From: Ensifer adhaerens | GTDB taxonomy: Bacteria > Pseudomonadota > Alphaproteobacteria > Rhizobiales > Rhizobiaceae | DNA length: 64,000 nucleotides | Reading direction: 5' to 3' | Assembly: GCF_000697965.2 (NCBI RefSeq) | Contig: NZ_CP015880.1 | Coordinates: 3,048,001 to 3,112,000 of the forward strand | Shown here: piece by piece, positions 46,709 through 55,849 of the stretch | How positions within the stretch are numbered: the stretch's first letter is position 1 | Layout of the letters: each line of letters opens with the position of its first letter | Made by a program: the position numbers and the translations under genes | Notes under the pieces: model-generated | The model's database searches: none | What the model was told of the DNA's origin: nothing | Seen by the model: only the letters and a program-made list of their open reading frames with translations

Positions 46709-47623
46709 GCCGGGAAGCGTGTGGCGCCTGACCTGGTCCCGCCCATCGCGCTTGGCGAGATAGAGCGCCTGATCGGCGCGTGCATAGAGGTCGCTGACCG
46801 TGTCCCCGTCGCGATACTCCGCAACCCCGACCGAACAGGTGTAGAAGAACTCCGGGATGTTCTCGAGCGGGCGGGAATTGCGCACCCGTTCGAGCAGACG
46901 ATCGAGAATGCGGTGGCCCTCGCTGATGGTGGTATCAGGCAGGATGAGCATGAATTCCTCGCCGCCAATCCGGCCGAAGCAGTCCGAACGGCGCACGAAC
47001 TCCTGCATCTGGCGCGCAAAGTCGAGTAAAACCTCGTCGCCGCGCTGGTGGCCGTGGCGGTCATTGATCGCCTTGAAGTAATCGATATCGATGATCGCGA
47101 CACAGCCCCACATATGCGGGTTCTCGGCGCAGTTGGCGATGAACTCGGTGAGACGCCCCATCGTGTAGCGGCGGTTGGGCACGCTCGTCAGCTCGTCGAC
47201 CTGGGCGGCCCGAAGCGCAAAGTCGCGGTCCTGGCGCAGTTCCCGTTCTTCGGCATGGATCGTCGTGACGTCGACGGCGATGCACAGCATGCAGCCATCC
47301 GCATCCACCGTCTCCGTCATCCACAGCCAGCGACCGTCGTGCAGGTCTGTTTCCATGGCGCGGAACGGCACCTTGCCGCGCCGGTGCAATGTCGAGGCGA
47401 TCCAGGCATCGATGTCTTCCGACTTCAGGATGGTGCCCTGTCCGGCGGCATGGTTCCGACGCATGATCTCTTCCCAGGTCGGGCTCTCGTCCGGACCGAC
47501 ATGGTAGGCCGCGCGAAACGCCGGATTGGCGAAGCGCAGTCGATCGTGCTGATCATAAAGTGCGATCAGCACGGGTGTTTTACTCTGTAGGGCCGCAAGA
47601 GCCTTGAGATGACTACCGGTCAC
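46673..47623 (-). CDS. PAS-GGDEF diguanylate cyclase
   Basis: Makes cyclic di-GMP from two GTP. The 316-residue cytosolic protein has an N-terminal PAS-like sensor (about residues 10-130, LIALYDQHDRLRFANPAF) and a GGDEF domain (about 140-300) with an intact active site RIGGEEFMLILP. RxxD, the usual inhibitory site, is not obvious about five residues before GGEEF (RSDCFGRIGG), so product inhibition may be weak. The 3' end overlaps pabC by 36 bases in convergent orientation. No EAL domain is present. Confidence 0.93.
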   Translation of the reverse strand: MTGSHLKALAALQSKTPVLIALYDQHDRLRFANPAFRAAYHVGPDESPTWEEIMRRNHAAGQGTILKSEDIDAWIASTLHRRGKVPFRAMETDLHDGRWLWMTETVDADGCMLCIAVDVTTIHAEERELRQDRDFALRAAQVDELTSVPNRRYTMGRLTEFIANCAENPHMWGCVAIIDIDYFKAINDRHGHQRGDEVLLDFARQMQEFVRRSDCFGRIGGEEFMLILPDTTISEGHRILDRLLERVRNSRPLENIPEFFYTCSVGVAEYRDGDTVSDLYARADQALYLAKRDGRDQVRRHTLPGSDQEVHPDQAP

Positions 47624-47771
47624 GGTCTGTCACGCCTCCGGGAACTAATCAATTATGGCGCGAAGCGGATGCTTCTACCGTAGCTATAGCACGAACCGCT
47701 TGTGACAAGCGTTTCACCGTGCGAAACGATAGGGAATATGGTTAAATCGCAACCTAGACCGGTCGCTCCGC

Positions 47772-48650
47772 ATGAAGCATACGCCTTACGACGGTTCTTC
47801 AAAACCTTTCACCATCGGCCTTGCCCAGCTCGACCCCGATCGCTGGATTGAGCCGGACGACCAGCTGCAGCACTATCTCTCCGAAAAGAAGCTGCTGCTT
47901 GCGCAAGCGCGCGGTACCGTGTTTGCCGCAGCCGACGGTACGCAGGACGCCCAGCGCGAACTGCTCGGCATTCTGGTCGACTACCTGCCGGCCGCCTACC
48001 CAGAGATCTACCGCCGCGACGGCGACAGCATGATCGTCGGCGGCGAGCCCGTGCCACTCGACGGCGATGATCCACTGGCCGTTTCAGGATCGCTTGTCCA
48101 GGACGATCTCGCCATCATGCAAAAGACCGACGACGGCTGGCGTCTCAACGCTGCCTATGTCGCCTTTCCCTCGTCCTGGTCGCTCGCCGAAAAATACGGC
48201 CGCACCATGAACGAGATCCATGGCCCCGTCCCGGGTTTCGAGCATGGCACCCGCAATGCCGAACTGATTGCCCGCATGTTCGACAACCTGCCGCCGGGTC
48301 GCTTCGTCGAGCGCTTCAACTGGGCGGTCAATGTCGACGGCGCGCTGCACCTGCCGAAATCGAAATCCGAAGGCATCGCCGCCGGTGCGATCGAGATGAC
48401 CGAGGAGCGGACCTTCATCCGCATCGAACGGCAGACGCTGCGCAAGCTGCCTGAGACCGGTGCGCTCGTCTTCACTATCCGCATCTATTCGGACCCGCTG
48501 ACGATGCTGCGCAAGCGGCCGGATGCCGCAGCCCTGGCCGCGTCCTTCGTCGAGCAGCTGCGCGCCCTGACCTTGCCGCAGGCCGCCTACAAGGGGCTTG
48601 TCAGCAAGCGGGACGGGCTGATTGAAGCACTTCTCACGATCGCCGGTTAA
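47772..48650 (+). CDS. DUF3445 haem-dependent oxidative N-demethylase-like protein
   Basis: A 292-residue cytosolic protein of the DUF3445 family, whose studied members are haem-dependent oxidative N-demethylases. Seen are IVGGEPVPLDGDDPLAVSGS, VQDDLAIMQKTDDGWRLNAA, YVAFPSSWSLAEKYGRTMNE and IHGPVPGF, the conserved core. The substrate is unknown. It is a single gene, with its neighbours transcribed away from or separately to it. Confidence 0.87.
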   Translation: MKHTPYDGSSKPFTIGLAQLDPDRWIEPDDQLQHYLSEKKLLLAQARGTVFAAADGTQDAQRELLGILVDYLPAAYPEIYRRDGDSMIVGGEPVPLDGDDPLAVSGSLVQDDLAIMQKTDDGWRLNAAYVAFPSSWSLAEKYGRTMNEIHGPVPGFEHGTRNAELIARMFDNLPPGRFVERFNWAVNVDGALHLPKSKSEGIAAGAIEMTEERTFIRIERQTLRKLPETGALVFTIRIYSDPLTMLRKRPDAAALAASFVEQLRALTLPQAAYKGLVSKRDGLIEALLTIAG

Positions 48651-48841
48651 GCACAGACGCAAATAGCGGTTGACCCGCCGGCTCTTTATTGTGACAGCAA
48701 TCTATGCTCTACAGCGCCGCGTGCCCCACGGGCATCGCGGCCGTCGGCACATTCATACGAGCCAGAACAGCGGCCACAGCCGCTTCCTCATGCTTAGTCA
48801 CCCACCGCCACAGGGAAAGTTTTCTCAGGAGTAAGACAAAA

Positions 48842-50293
48842 ATGGCAGATACCACCTATCCGGTTTATGGCGAGATCACCGGTCCGATCGTGATGATCGG
48901 TTTCGGTTCGATCGGTCGCGGCACCTTGCCGCTGATCGAGCGCCACTTCAAATACGACAAGAACCGGTTGATCGTGGTCGAGCCCCGTGAGGATGCTGCC
49001 GACAACGAGATCTTCGAACGCCATGGCGTTCGTCACGTTCGCGCGCATGTGACCAAGGACAACTACAAGGAACTGCTGAAGCCGCTTCTGACCGAAGGCG
49101 AAGGCCAGGGCTTCTGCGTCAACCTGTCGGTCGACACCGGCTCGCTCGACCTGATGAAGATGTGCCGCAAGCTCGACGTGCTCTACGTCGACACGGTCGT
49201 CGAGCCGTGGCTCGGCTTCTACTTCGACGCCGAAATGGACAATTCCGAGCGCACCAACTATGCGCTGCGCGAAACCGTGCGCAAGGAAAAGGAAAAGAAC
49301 CCGGGCGGCACGACCGCGGTTTCCACCTGCGGCGCCAACCCCGGCATGGTCTCCTGGTTCGTCAAGCAGGGCCTCCTCAACCTCGCCAACGACCTTGGCG
49401 TGAAGTTCGAAGAGCCGCATCAGGACGACCGCGAAGGCTGGGCCAAGCTGATGAAGAAGGTCGGCGTCAAGGGCGTGCACATCGCCGAGCGCGACACCCA
49501 GCGCACCAAGAACCCGAAGCCGTTCAACACCTTCTGGAACACCTGGTCGGTCGAAGGCTTCATCTCGGAAGGCCTGCAGCCGGCCGAACTCGGCTGGGGC
49601 ACCCATGAAAACTGGATGCCGAAGAACGCCAAGAAGCACAAGAAGGGTTGCAAGGCAGCGATCTATCTGGAGCAGCCGGGCGCCAACACCCGCGTGCGCA
49701 GCTGGTGCCCGACCCCCGGCCCGCAGTATGGCTTCCTCGTGACCCACAACGAGGCGATCTCGATCGCCGACTTCTTCACGGTTCGCGACAAGGAAGGCGA
49801 AGTCACCTATCGCCCGACCTGCCACTACGCCTACCATCCGGCCAACGACGCCGTTCTGTCGCTGCACGAAATGTTCGGCAACGGCGGCAACGCCCAGCCG
49901 GTGCACCACGTCCTTGACGAAAAGGAACTGGTCGACGGCGTCGACGAACTCGGCGTGCTGCTCTACGGCCACGACAAGAACGCCTACTGGTTCGGCTCGC
50001 GCCTGTCGCTCGAAGAAACCCGCCGCATCGCGCCTTACCAGAACGCGACCGGTCTGCAGGTCACTTCGGCTGTTCTTGCCGGCATGGTCTGGGCTCTCGA
50101 GAACCCGAAGGCCGGCATCGTCGAAGCCGACGAGATGGACTACAAGCGTTGCCTCGAAGTCCAACTGCCCTACCTCGGCCCGGTCGAAGGTCACTACACC
50201 GACTGGACCCCGCTCGACGGTCGCCCGGGCCTGTTCCCGGAAGACATCGACACCAAGGATCCGTGGCAGTTCAAGAACATCCTCGTTCGCTAA
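48842..50293 (+). CDS. hss: Homospermidine synthase
   Basis: NAD-dependent formation of homospermidine from putrescine, the main rhizobial polyamine. The 483-residue product opens with YGEITGPIVMIGFGSIGRGT (Rossmann GxGxxG). It contains VNLSVDTGSLDLMKMCRKLD, STCGANPGMVSWFVKQGLLN and HVLDEKELVDGVDELGVLLY, typical of the bacterial Hss/Sym family. The frame is open upstream, but AGGAG at 48828 fits the ATG at 48842. A strong terminator follows. Confidence 0.95.
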   Translation: MADTTYPVYGEITGPIVMIGFGSIGRGTLPLIERHFKYDKNRLIVVEPREDAADNEIFERHGVRHVRAHVTKDNYKELLKPLLTEGEGQGFCVNLSVDTGSLDLMKMCRKLDVLYVDTVVEPWLGFYFDAEMDNSERTNYALRETVRKEKEKNPGGTTAVSTCGANPGMVSWFVKQGLLNLANDLGVKFEEPHQDDREGWAKLMKKVGVKGVHIAERDTQRTKNPKPFNTFWNTWSVEGFISEGLQPAELGWGTHENWMPKNAKKHKKGCKAAIYLEQPGANTRVRSWCPTPGPQYGFLVTHNEAISIADFFTVRDKEGEVTYRPTCHYAYHPANDAVLSLHEMFGNGGNAQPVHHVLDEKELVDGVDELGVLLYGHDKNAYWFGSRLSLEETRRIAPYQNATGLQVTSAVLAGMVWALENPKAGIVEADEMDYKRCLEVQLPYLGPVEGHYTDWTPLDGRPGLFPEDIDTKDPWQFKNILVR

Positions 50294-50316
50294 GCTGCTG
50301 AGACGTAAGCGCATCC

Positions 50317-50348
50317 GGCCCGGGACACGAACGTGCCCCGGGCCTTTT
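50317..50348 (+). terminator. Rho-independent terminator of hss
   Basis: GGCCCGGG pairs with CCCGGGCC, with an inner CACG/CGTG stem, and ends in TTTT. Confidence 0.9.
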
Positions 50349-50466
50349 CATCTCTGGCGGAAAAGCCCGAGGCCGCGGCCTGCCGCTCTTGCTTTCAACT
50401 CATGATCGCGGCATGGTCTGCCGGAATGAAACAATCCGCTCGACCCAAACGCGGGGGAAATCGCCT

Positions 50467-50838
50467 ATGAAGCCATTCGCCGTTCTGACCCTAATCGCAA
50501 CCGCGGCCGCGCTTGCCTCCTGCCAGTCGTCGCCACGGATCATCGATGAGGGTGGGCAGCCGGCACGCCAGGCTTCGGGCGTCGAGGGCTCCTGGGTAGA
50601 CCCGAACGGTATCGTCTCGACATTTGCCGGTGGTACCTTCTCCACGCGCACGACCGACACCAACCAGTTGCTCGCCTCGGGCAACTACGTCAAGACGAGC
50701 CCGACGCTTGTCGAGATCAATATGACCTCGCTGGTGCGCAACACCCAGTCGAAGGTCGCTTGCGCTCTGGTCACGCAGAACCAGCTCAACTGCACCACCG
50801 ACGCCGGGGCACAGTTCTCGCTCGCGCGTCGCGGCTAA
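50467..50838 (+). CDS. omp10: Outer-membrane lipoprotein, Omp10-like
   Basis: A 123-residue lipoprotein. The signal peptide ends in a lipobox, LASC at about residue 19, so the mature protein is lipid-anchored. The body matches Brucella Omp10: [60 protein letters not shown] and [18 protein letters not shown]. Its exact role is not known, but Omp10 is a major surface antigen in Brucella. A terminator follows 20 bases after the stop. Confidence 0.9.
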   Translation: MKPFAVLTLIATAAALASCQSSPRIIDEGGQPARQASGVEGSWVDPNGIVSTFAGGTFSTRTTDTNQLLASGNYVKTSPTLVEINMTSLVRNTQSKVACALVTQNQLNCTTDAGAQFSLARRG

Positions 50839-50858
50839 AACAGAAAACACGAAATTGC

Positions 50859-50884
50859 AAAAGCCTCCGTCCGGAGGCTTTTTT
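50859..50884 (+). terminator. Rho-independent terminator of omp10
   Basis: GCCTCCG pairs with CGGAGGC with a two-base loop; A-T pairs extend the stem into six Ts. Confidence 0.92.
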
Positions 50885-51068
50885 CGTTTGCGGGCCACGA
50901 CTTAACCTTAACGGTAAACCCGACAACCAGGGCATGGTTTTAGCGCTTGAAGTCGCCTTCAAGTGATGAAAACATCCGGCCCGGCAAAGCCACCCCGACC
51001 GTGGGGACCGGATCCGTTTCGGCGGACCGGATGCGGTCGGGCGACAACCGGCAAAACAGGAGAACATC

Positions 51069-52943
51069 ATGATCAGACACGTGCGGACCGGCCTGATGAC
51101 CGCGTCCATTCTTGCCCTCTCCTCGGGCGCAGCCTTCGCCGATTATGAATTGAACATCCTGCATATCAACGACCTCCATTCCCGCATCGAATCGATCAAC
51201 AAGTTCGATTCCACCTGCTCGGCGGAAGAGGAGGGCAAGAACGAGTGCTTCGGCGGCGTCGCGCGCCTCAAGGCCTTGATCGACCAGAAGCGCCAGGACC
51301 TCTCGGGCAAGAACGTGCTGCTGCTCAACGCCGGCGACAACTTCCAGGGTTCGCTGTTCTTCACCACCTACAAGGGCCTCGCGGAAGCCGAATTCCTCAA
51401 CCTGATGAAGTTCGACGCGATGACCGTCGGCAACCATGAGTTCGACGAGAGCGAGGACGGCCTTGCCGGCTTCCTCGACAAGATCGCCTTCCCGGTCGTC
51501 ACCGCCAACGTGCTGCCGAGCCAGAAGTCGAAGATCGGCGACCGCATCAAACCGTCGATCGTGCTCGATGTCGGTGGCCAGAAGGTCGGCATCGTCGGCG
51601 CGGTTGCCAACGACACGCCGGAGCTCTCTTCCCCCGGCCCGGACATCCTGATCGGCGACGACGTCGCCACCACCACGGCAGCCGTCGAGGAGCTGAAGAA
51701 GCAGGGCGTCGACAAGATCATAGCGCTCACCCATGTCGGCTATCCGCGCGACCTCGCGGCCATCGCCAAGATCCCGGATGTCGACGTCGTCGTCGGTGGC
51801 CACTCGCACAGCCTGCTGTCCAACACCGATGCAAAAGCCGAGGGTCCTTACCCGACGATGGTCGATAACCCAGGCGGCTACAAGGTTCCGGTCGTCCAGG
51901 CCGGCTCCTACACCAAATATCTTGGCGACCTCGTCGTTACCTTCGACGACAAGGGCGTGGTCAAGGCTGCCAAGGGCGATCCGATCCTGGTCGACAGCTC
52001 GGTCAAGCCGGATGAGGCCGTGCTCGCCCGCGTCGCCGAACTCGGCAAGCCGATCGAAGAGCTGCGCTCGAAGATCATCGCCAAGACCGAAGCACCGATC
52101 GACGGCTCGCGCGAGAATTGCCGCACCAAAGAGTGCGAAATGGGCAGCCTGCTCACCGACGCCATGCTCGACCGCGTCAAGGGCCAGGGTGTGACCATCG
52201 CCATCACCAACGGCGGCGGCCTGCGCGCCTCCATCGATGCCGGCGACGTTTCGATGGGCGAAGCCATTACGGTCCTGCCGTTCCAGAACACGGTTGCGAC
52301 CTTCCAGATGAAGGGCGACGGCATTCGTGAAGCCCTGGAAAACGGTCTCAGCAAGCTCGAAGAAGGCGGCGGCCGTTTCCCGCAGGTGGCCGGCATGAAG
52401 TTCTCCTTCGACAAGTCGAAGCCGGTCGGCAGCCGCGTCGTCTCGGTCGAGGTGAAGGAAGGCGAGGCCTACGTCCCGCTCGATCCGGCCAAGACCTATT
52501 CGCTCGTCACCAACAACTACATGCGCAATGGCGGCGACGGCTACGACGTCTTCAAGGAGAAGGGTGAAAACGCCTACGACTACGGTCCGGGCCTCGAAAC
52601 CGTGCTTGCCGACTACCTTGCCGCCCACCAGCCGTTCAAGCCCTATACCGACGGCCGCATCACCGAGGTCGCTTCGGCGGCCGGTGCGGCAACGGCCGAG
52701 CCGGCGGCGGACGCAAAGCCTGCTGCCGACGCCACGGCAGCCCAGCCGGCGGCAACGGCCGGCGGCACGGCGGCAGCGAGCGGCCCGCAGAAGCACGTGA
52801 TCACCAAGGGCGACACGCTCTGGGATCTCGCCAAGGCCTTCTACGGCGAAGGCGCGCTCTGGAAGAAGATCTCCGACGCCAACGGCAAGCCGGCGCCGCG
52901 CCACCTGCATGTCGGCAAGGAACTGGAGATTCCGGCAAAGTAA
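51069..52943 (+). CDS. Periplasmic 5'-nucleotidase (UshA-like) fused to a LysM domain
   Basis: A 624-residue exported nucleotidase. Signal peptide at residues 1-24. The metallophosphatase domain has LNILHINDLHSRIESI, LLLNAGDNFQGS, VGNHEFDES and VVVGGHSHSL. The C-terminal nucleotidase domain has NCRTKECEMGSLLTDAML, ITNGGGLRASIDAGDVSMGE, FPFQNTV-like LPFQNTVATF and NNYMRNGGDGYDVF. An Ala-rich linker leads to a LysM domain (VITKGDTLWDLAKAFYGEGA, then LHVGKELEIP) that binds peptidoglycan. LysM fusion is unusual for UshA-type enzymes and should anchor it to the wall. Confidence 0.92.
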   Translation: MIRHVRTGLMTASILALSSGAAFADYELNILHINDLHSRIESINKFDSTCSAEEEGKNECFGGVARLKALIDQKRQDLSGKNVLLLNAGDNFQGSLFFTTYKGLAEAEFLNLMKFDAMTVGNHEFDESEDGLAGFLDKIAFPVVTANVLPSQKSKIGDRIKPSIVLDVGGQKVGIVGAVANDTPELSSPGPDILIGDDVATTTAAVEELKKQGVDKIIALTHVGYPRDLAAIAKIPDVDVVVGGHSHSLLSNTDAKAEGPYPTMVDNPGGYKVPVVQAGSYTKYLGDLVVTFDDKGVVKAAKGDPILVDSSVKPDEAVLARVAELGKPIEELRSKIIAKTEAPIDGSRENCRTKECEMGSLLTDAMLDRVKGQGVTIAITNGGGLRASIDAGDVSMGEAITVLPFQNTVATFQMKGDGIREALENGLSKLEEGGGRFPQVAGMKFSFDKSKPVGSRVVSVEVKEGEAYVPLDPAKTYSLVTNNYMRNGGDGYDVFKEKGENAYDYGPGLETVLADYLAAHQPFKPYTDGRITEVASAAGAATAEPAADAKPAADATAAQPAATAGGTAAASGPQKHVITKGDTLWDLAKAFYGEGALWKKISDANGKPAPRHLHVGKELEIPAK

Positions 52944-52965
52944 GACAATTTGCCTCTACTTTCAG

Positions 52966-53001
52966 AGCCGGCGCGGCTTCCCCGCGCCGGCTTTTCTTTT
53001 T
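52966..53001 (+). terminator. Rho-independent terminator of the nucleotidase gene
   Basis: AGCCGGCGCGG pairs with CCGCGCCGGCT around a five-base loop, then TTTTCTTTTT. Confidence 0.93.
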
Positions 53002-53059
53002 AGAAGGACTGGAAACCGAAGGAACGAAAGCGGCGTCCCGATACGGGGACCCGACGAGG

Positions 53060-54103
53060 ATGAAGATGACCGATCAGCTTGCCGTGACCACCCCTGCCAA
53101 CCACCCGTCCGTCAAATCCGGAAAGGTCGGTATCCTGCTGGTCAATCTCGGCACGCCTGATGGCACCGACTACACCTCGATGCGCCGCTACCTGAAGGAG
53201 TTTCTGACCGACCGCCGGGTGATCGAGTGGTCGCGACTGTTCTGGTACCCGATCCTGTTCGGCATCGTGCTCAACACCCGCCCCGGCAAGGTCGGCAAGG
53301 CCTATGAGACGATCTGGAACAGGGACTTGAACGAAAGCTACCTCCGGACCTACACCCGCAACCAGTCCGAACTGATGGCGAAGTCCTTCGCCGACCAGCC
53401 TAACGTCATCGTCGACTGGGGCATGCGCTACGGCCAGCCGTCGATCGCCTCGCGCATGGACGCACTGCAGAAGGCCGGCTGTGAACGCATTCTCGTCTTC
53501 CCGCTCTATCCGCAATATGCCGCCGCCACCACCGCCACCGTTAATGACAAGGCCTTCGAGGCGCTTCTGAAGATGCGCTGGCAGCCGGCACTGCGCACCG
53601 TTCCGCCCTACCACGACGATCCCGTCTACATCGACGCTCTGGCAACCTCGATCGAGCGTCACCTGGCGACGCTCGACTGGGAGCCGGAGGTGGTTCTGAC
53701 CTCCTTCCACGGCATTCCGAAGAGCTATTTCGACAAGGGCGATCCCTACTACTGCCAGTGCCAGAAGACCGCGCGGCTTTTGCGCGAAAAGCTCGGCTGG
53801 TCGAAGGAGAAGCTGCAGGTCACCTTCCAGTCGCGCTTCGGGCCTGAGGAATGGCTGCAGCCCTATACCGACAAGACGGTCGAAAAACTTGCGCAGGACG
53901 GTGTCAAGCGCATTGCCGTCCTCAACCCGGGCTTCGTCTCCGACTGTCTGGAAACGTTGGAAGAGATCGCCGAGCAGGCGGCCGAAAGCTTCCATCACAA
54001 TGGCGGCGAGAAGTTCACCCACATCCCCTGCCTGAACGACAGCGCCGAAGGCATGGCCGTGCTCGAACACGTCGTGCGCCGGGAGCTTGCCGGCTGGCTT
54101 TAA
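53060..54103 (+). CDS. hemH: Ferrochelatase
   Basis: Inserts ferrous iron into protoporphyrin IX, the last step of haem synthesis. The 347-residue product has KVGILLVNLGTPDGTDYTSM, the active-site VVLTSFHGIPKSYFDKGDPY and the QSRFGPEEWLQPYTDKTVEK segment of the family. Cysteines in YYCQCQKT recall the [2Fe-2S] or extra-Cys forms of alphaproteobacterial HemH. ATGs at 53060 and 53066 are both possible. A GC hairpin without T tract lies about 55 bases beyond the stop. Confidence 0.95.
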   Translation: MKMTDQLAVTTPANHPSVKSGKVGILLVNLGTPDGTDYTSMRRYLKEFLTDRRVIEWSRLFWYPILFGIVLNTRPGKVGKAYETIWNRDLNESYLRTYTRNQSELMAKSFADQPNVIVDWGMRYGQPSIASRMDALQKAGCERILVFPLYPQYAAATTATVNDKAFEALLKMRWQPALRTVPPYHDDPVYIDALATSIERHLATLDWEPEVVLTSFHGIPKSYFDKGDPYYCQCQKTARLLREKLGWSKEKLQVTFQSRFGPEEWLQPYTDKTVEKLAQDGVKRIAVLNPGFVSDCLETLEEIAEQAAESFHHNGGEKFTHIPCLNDSAEGMAVLEHVVRRELAGWL

Positions 54104-54157
54104 TCGTCCCATCACCCCACTTGAACGGCGCGCTGGCCGCCAACTCAGGATGAAGGA

Positions 54158-54187
54158 GCCGCGCTCTTGCCCACCGGCGAGCGCGGC
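54158..54187 (+). terminator. Possible stem-loop after hemH
   Basis: GCCGCGCTC pairs with GAGCGCGGC around a 12-base loop, but the following bases (AATCTAACATTTTG) are not a T tract. It may stabilise the mRNA end rather than terminate. Confidence 0.3.
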
Positions 54188-54297
54188 AATCTAACATTTT
54201 GAATTTACGCGCAATCCGCGGAAAAGCGATTCCGAAGGGAAACGGAATACGCTAGACTGCAGCCACAGGTCGAGATTGCAATTTAAGGGGGTAAGTC

Positions 54298-55296
54298 TTG
54301 GGCGGAATGGATATCGTCGTCATTGGCTTCGTGGTGCTCATCATCCTGGTCCTCTTCATGGGGATCAAGACGGTGCCGCAGGGCTACCGCTATACGATCG
54401 AGCGCTTCGGTCGCTACACCAAAACGCTGGAGCCGGGCCTCAATCTGATCGTGCCGTTCATCGACCGCATCGGCGCCAAGATGAACGTGATGGAACAGGT
54501 GCTCGACGTTCCGACCCAGGAAGTCATCACCAAGGACAATGCCAGCGTTTCGGCCGATGCCGTCGCCTTCTATCAGATCCTGAATGCGGCGCAGGCCGCC
54601 TACCAGGTGGCGCATCTGGAAAACGCCATCCTCAACCTGACGATGACCAACATCCGCTCGGTCATGGGTTCGATGGACCTCGACGAACTGCTCTCCAACC
54701 GTGATACGATCAACGACAGGCTGCTGCACGTCGTCGACGAAGCTGCCAGCCCCTGGGGCATCAAGATCACCCGCATCGAGATCAAGGATATCGCCCCGCC
54801 GAAGGATCTCGTCGATGCCATGGCGCGCCAGATGAAGGCCGAGCGCGAGAAACGCGCGCAGGTGCTCGAAGCCGAAGGCGCCAGAAACGCCCAGATCCTG
54901 CGCGCCGAAGGCGCCAAGCAGTCGGCGATCCTGCAGGCCGAGGGCCAGCGCGAAGCGGCGTTTCGTGACGCCGAAGCGCGCGAGCGCCTGGCCGAGGCAG
55001 AGGCGAAGGCAACCAAGATGGTCTCCGAGGCCATTGCGGCCGGCGACGTGCAGGCGATCAACTACTTCGTCGCCCAGAAGTACACCGAGGCACTCGCCTC
55101 GATCGGCACCGCCAACAACCAGAAGATCGTGCTGATGCCGATGGAAGCTTCCGCGCTGATCGGTTCACTCGGTGGCATCGGCGCCATCGCCAAGGAAGTC
55201 TTTGGCGACAGCCAGACGGCGCCAGCGACCCGCCCGCGCCAGTCGACGCCGCGCACCACGCCGGCTTTCCCGACCGATCCCGCGCAAGGGAAGTAG
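54298..55296 (+). CDS. qmcA: SPFH-domain membrane protein, QmcA/stomatin-like
   Basis: A 332-residue inner-membrane scaffold of the band-7 family. The N-terminal span [20 protein letters not shown] is followed by the SPFH domain ([20 protein letters not shown] to about residue 180), then an Ala/Glu-rich coiled coil ([20 protein letters not shown] onward). A TTG at 54298 with AAGGGGG at seven bases is the likely start; an ATG three codons later is the alternative. It is followed by an NfeD gene 3 bases on, the usual partner. QmcA-NfeD pairs act in membrane quality control. Confidence 0.9.
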   Translation: MGGMDIVVIGFVVLIILVLFMGIKTVPQGYRYTIERFGRYTKTLEPGLNLIVPFIDRIGAKMNVMEQVLDVPTQEVITKDNASVSADAVAFYQILNAAQAAYQVAHLENAILNLTMTNIRSVMGSMDLDELLSNRDTINDRLLHVVDEAASPWGIKITRIEIKDIAPPKDLVDAMARQMKAEREKRAQVLEAEGARNAQILRAEGAKQSAILQAEGQREAAFRDAEARERLAEAEAKATKMVSEAIAAGDVQAINYFVAQKYTEALASIGTANNQKIVLMPMEASALIGSLGGIGAIAKEVFGDSQTAPATRPRQSTPRTTPAFPTDPAQGK

Positions 55297-55299
55297 ACG

Positions 55300-55770
55300 A
55301 TGATCGAACGCGCCATTCAAGAACTCGGGCCCTGGAGCTGGTGGGTTCTGGGCTTCGTGCTTCTCGCCGCCGAGCTCATCGCCCCCGGCGTGTTCCTGAT
55401 CTGGATCGGTGTCGCCGCCTTGGCAGTCGGCATCCTCTCCCTCATGCTTTGGGAGGTCGGCTTCTGGACGTGGCAGGTCCAGCTCGTGCTGTTCGCGCTG
55501 CTCTCGGTGGCGGCCGTTCTCCTTGGCCGCCGCTTCGTTCTCTCCACATCCGAGACCACCGACGAGCCGCTTTTGAACCAGCGCGCCGAAAGCCTCGTCG
55601 GCCGCACCGCGGTCCTGGAAAAACCGATCGCCGAAGGCCGAGGGCGCATCCGGCTCGACGACACGTTCTGGGTCGTTGAGGGACCGGACCTGCCGGCCGG
55701 TACAAGAGTGCGCGTCGTTTCCACCCACGGCCGCAACCTGACCGTCGAAAGTGTAACCGCAAGCGGCTGA
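55300..55770 (+). CDS. NfeD-like membrane protein
   Basis: A 156-residue partner of SPFH proteins. The N-terminal half is hydrophobic (WSWWVLGFVLLAAELIAPGV, then TWQVQLVLFALLSVAAVLLG), giving two to three spans. The C-terminal OB-fold domain shows AESLVGRTAVLEKPIAEGRG, RIRLDDTFWVVEGPDLPAGT and RVRVVSTHGRNLTVESV. It is the short NfeD form without the protease domain. It is directly coupled to qmcA. Confidence 0.9.
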   Translation: MIERAIQELGPWSWWVLGFVLLAAELIAPGVFLIWIGVAALAVGILSLMLWEVGFWTWQVQLVLFALLSVAAVLLGRRFVLSTSETTDEPLLNQRAESLVGRTAVLEKPIAEGRGRIRLDDTFWVVEGPDLPAGTRVRVVSTHGRNLTVESVTASG

Positions 55771-55849
55771 TGCCACGACGTTTTTTCCGTTTGGAAACGA
55801 TTGATTAACCACGTCGCTTTACGGTTGCGAAAGGATTGCAATCAGGCTC

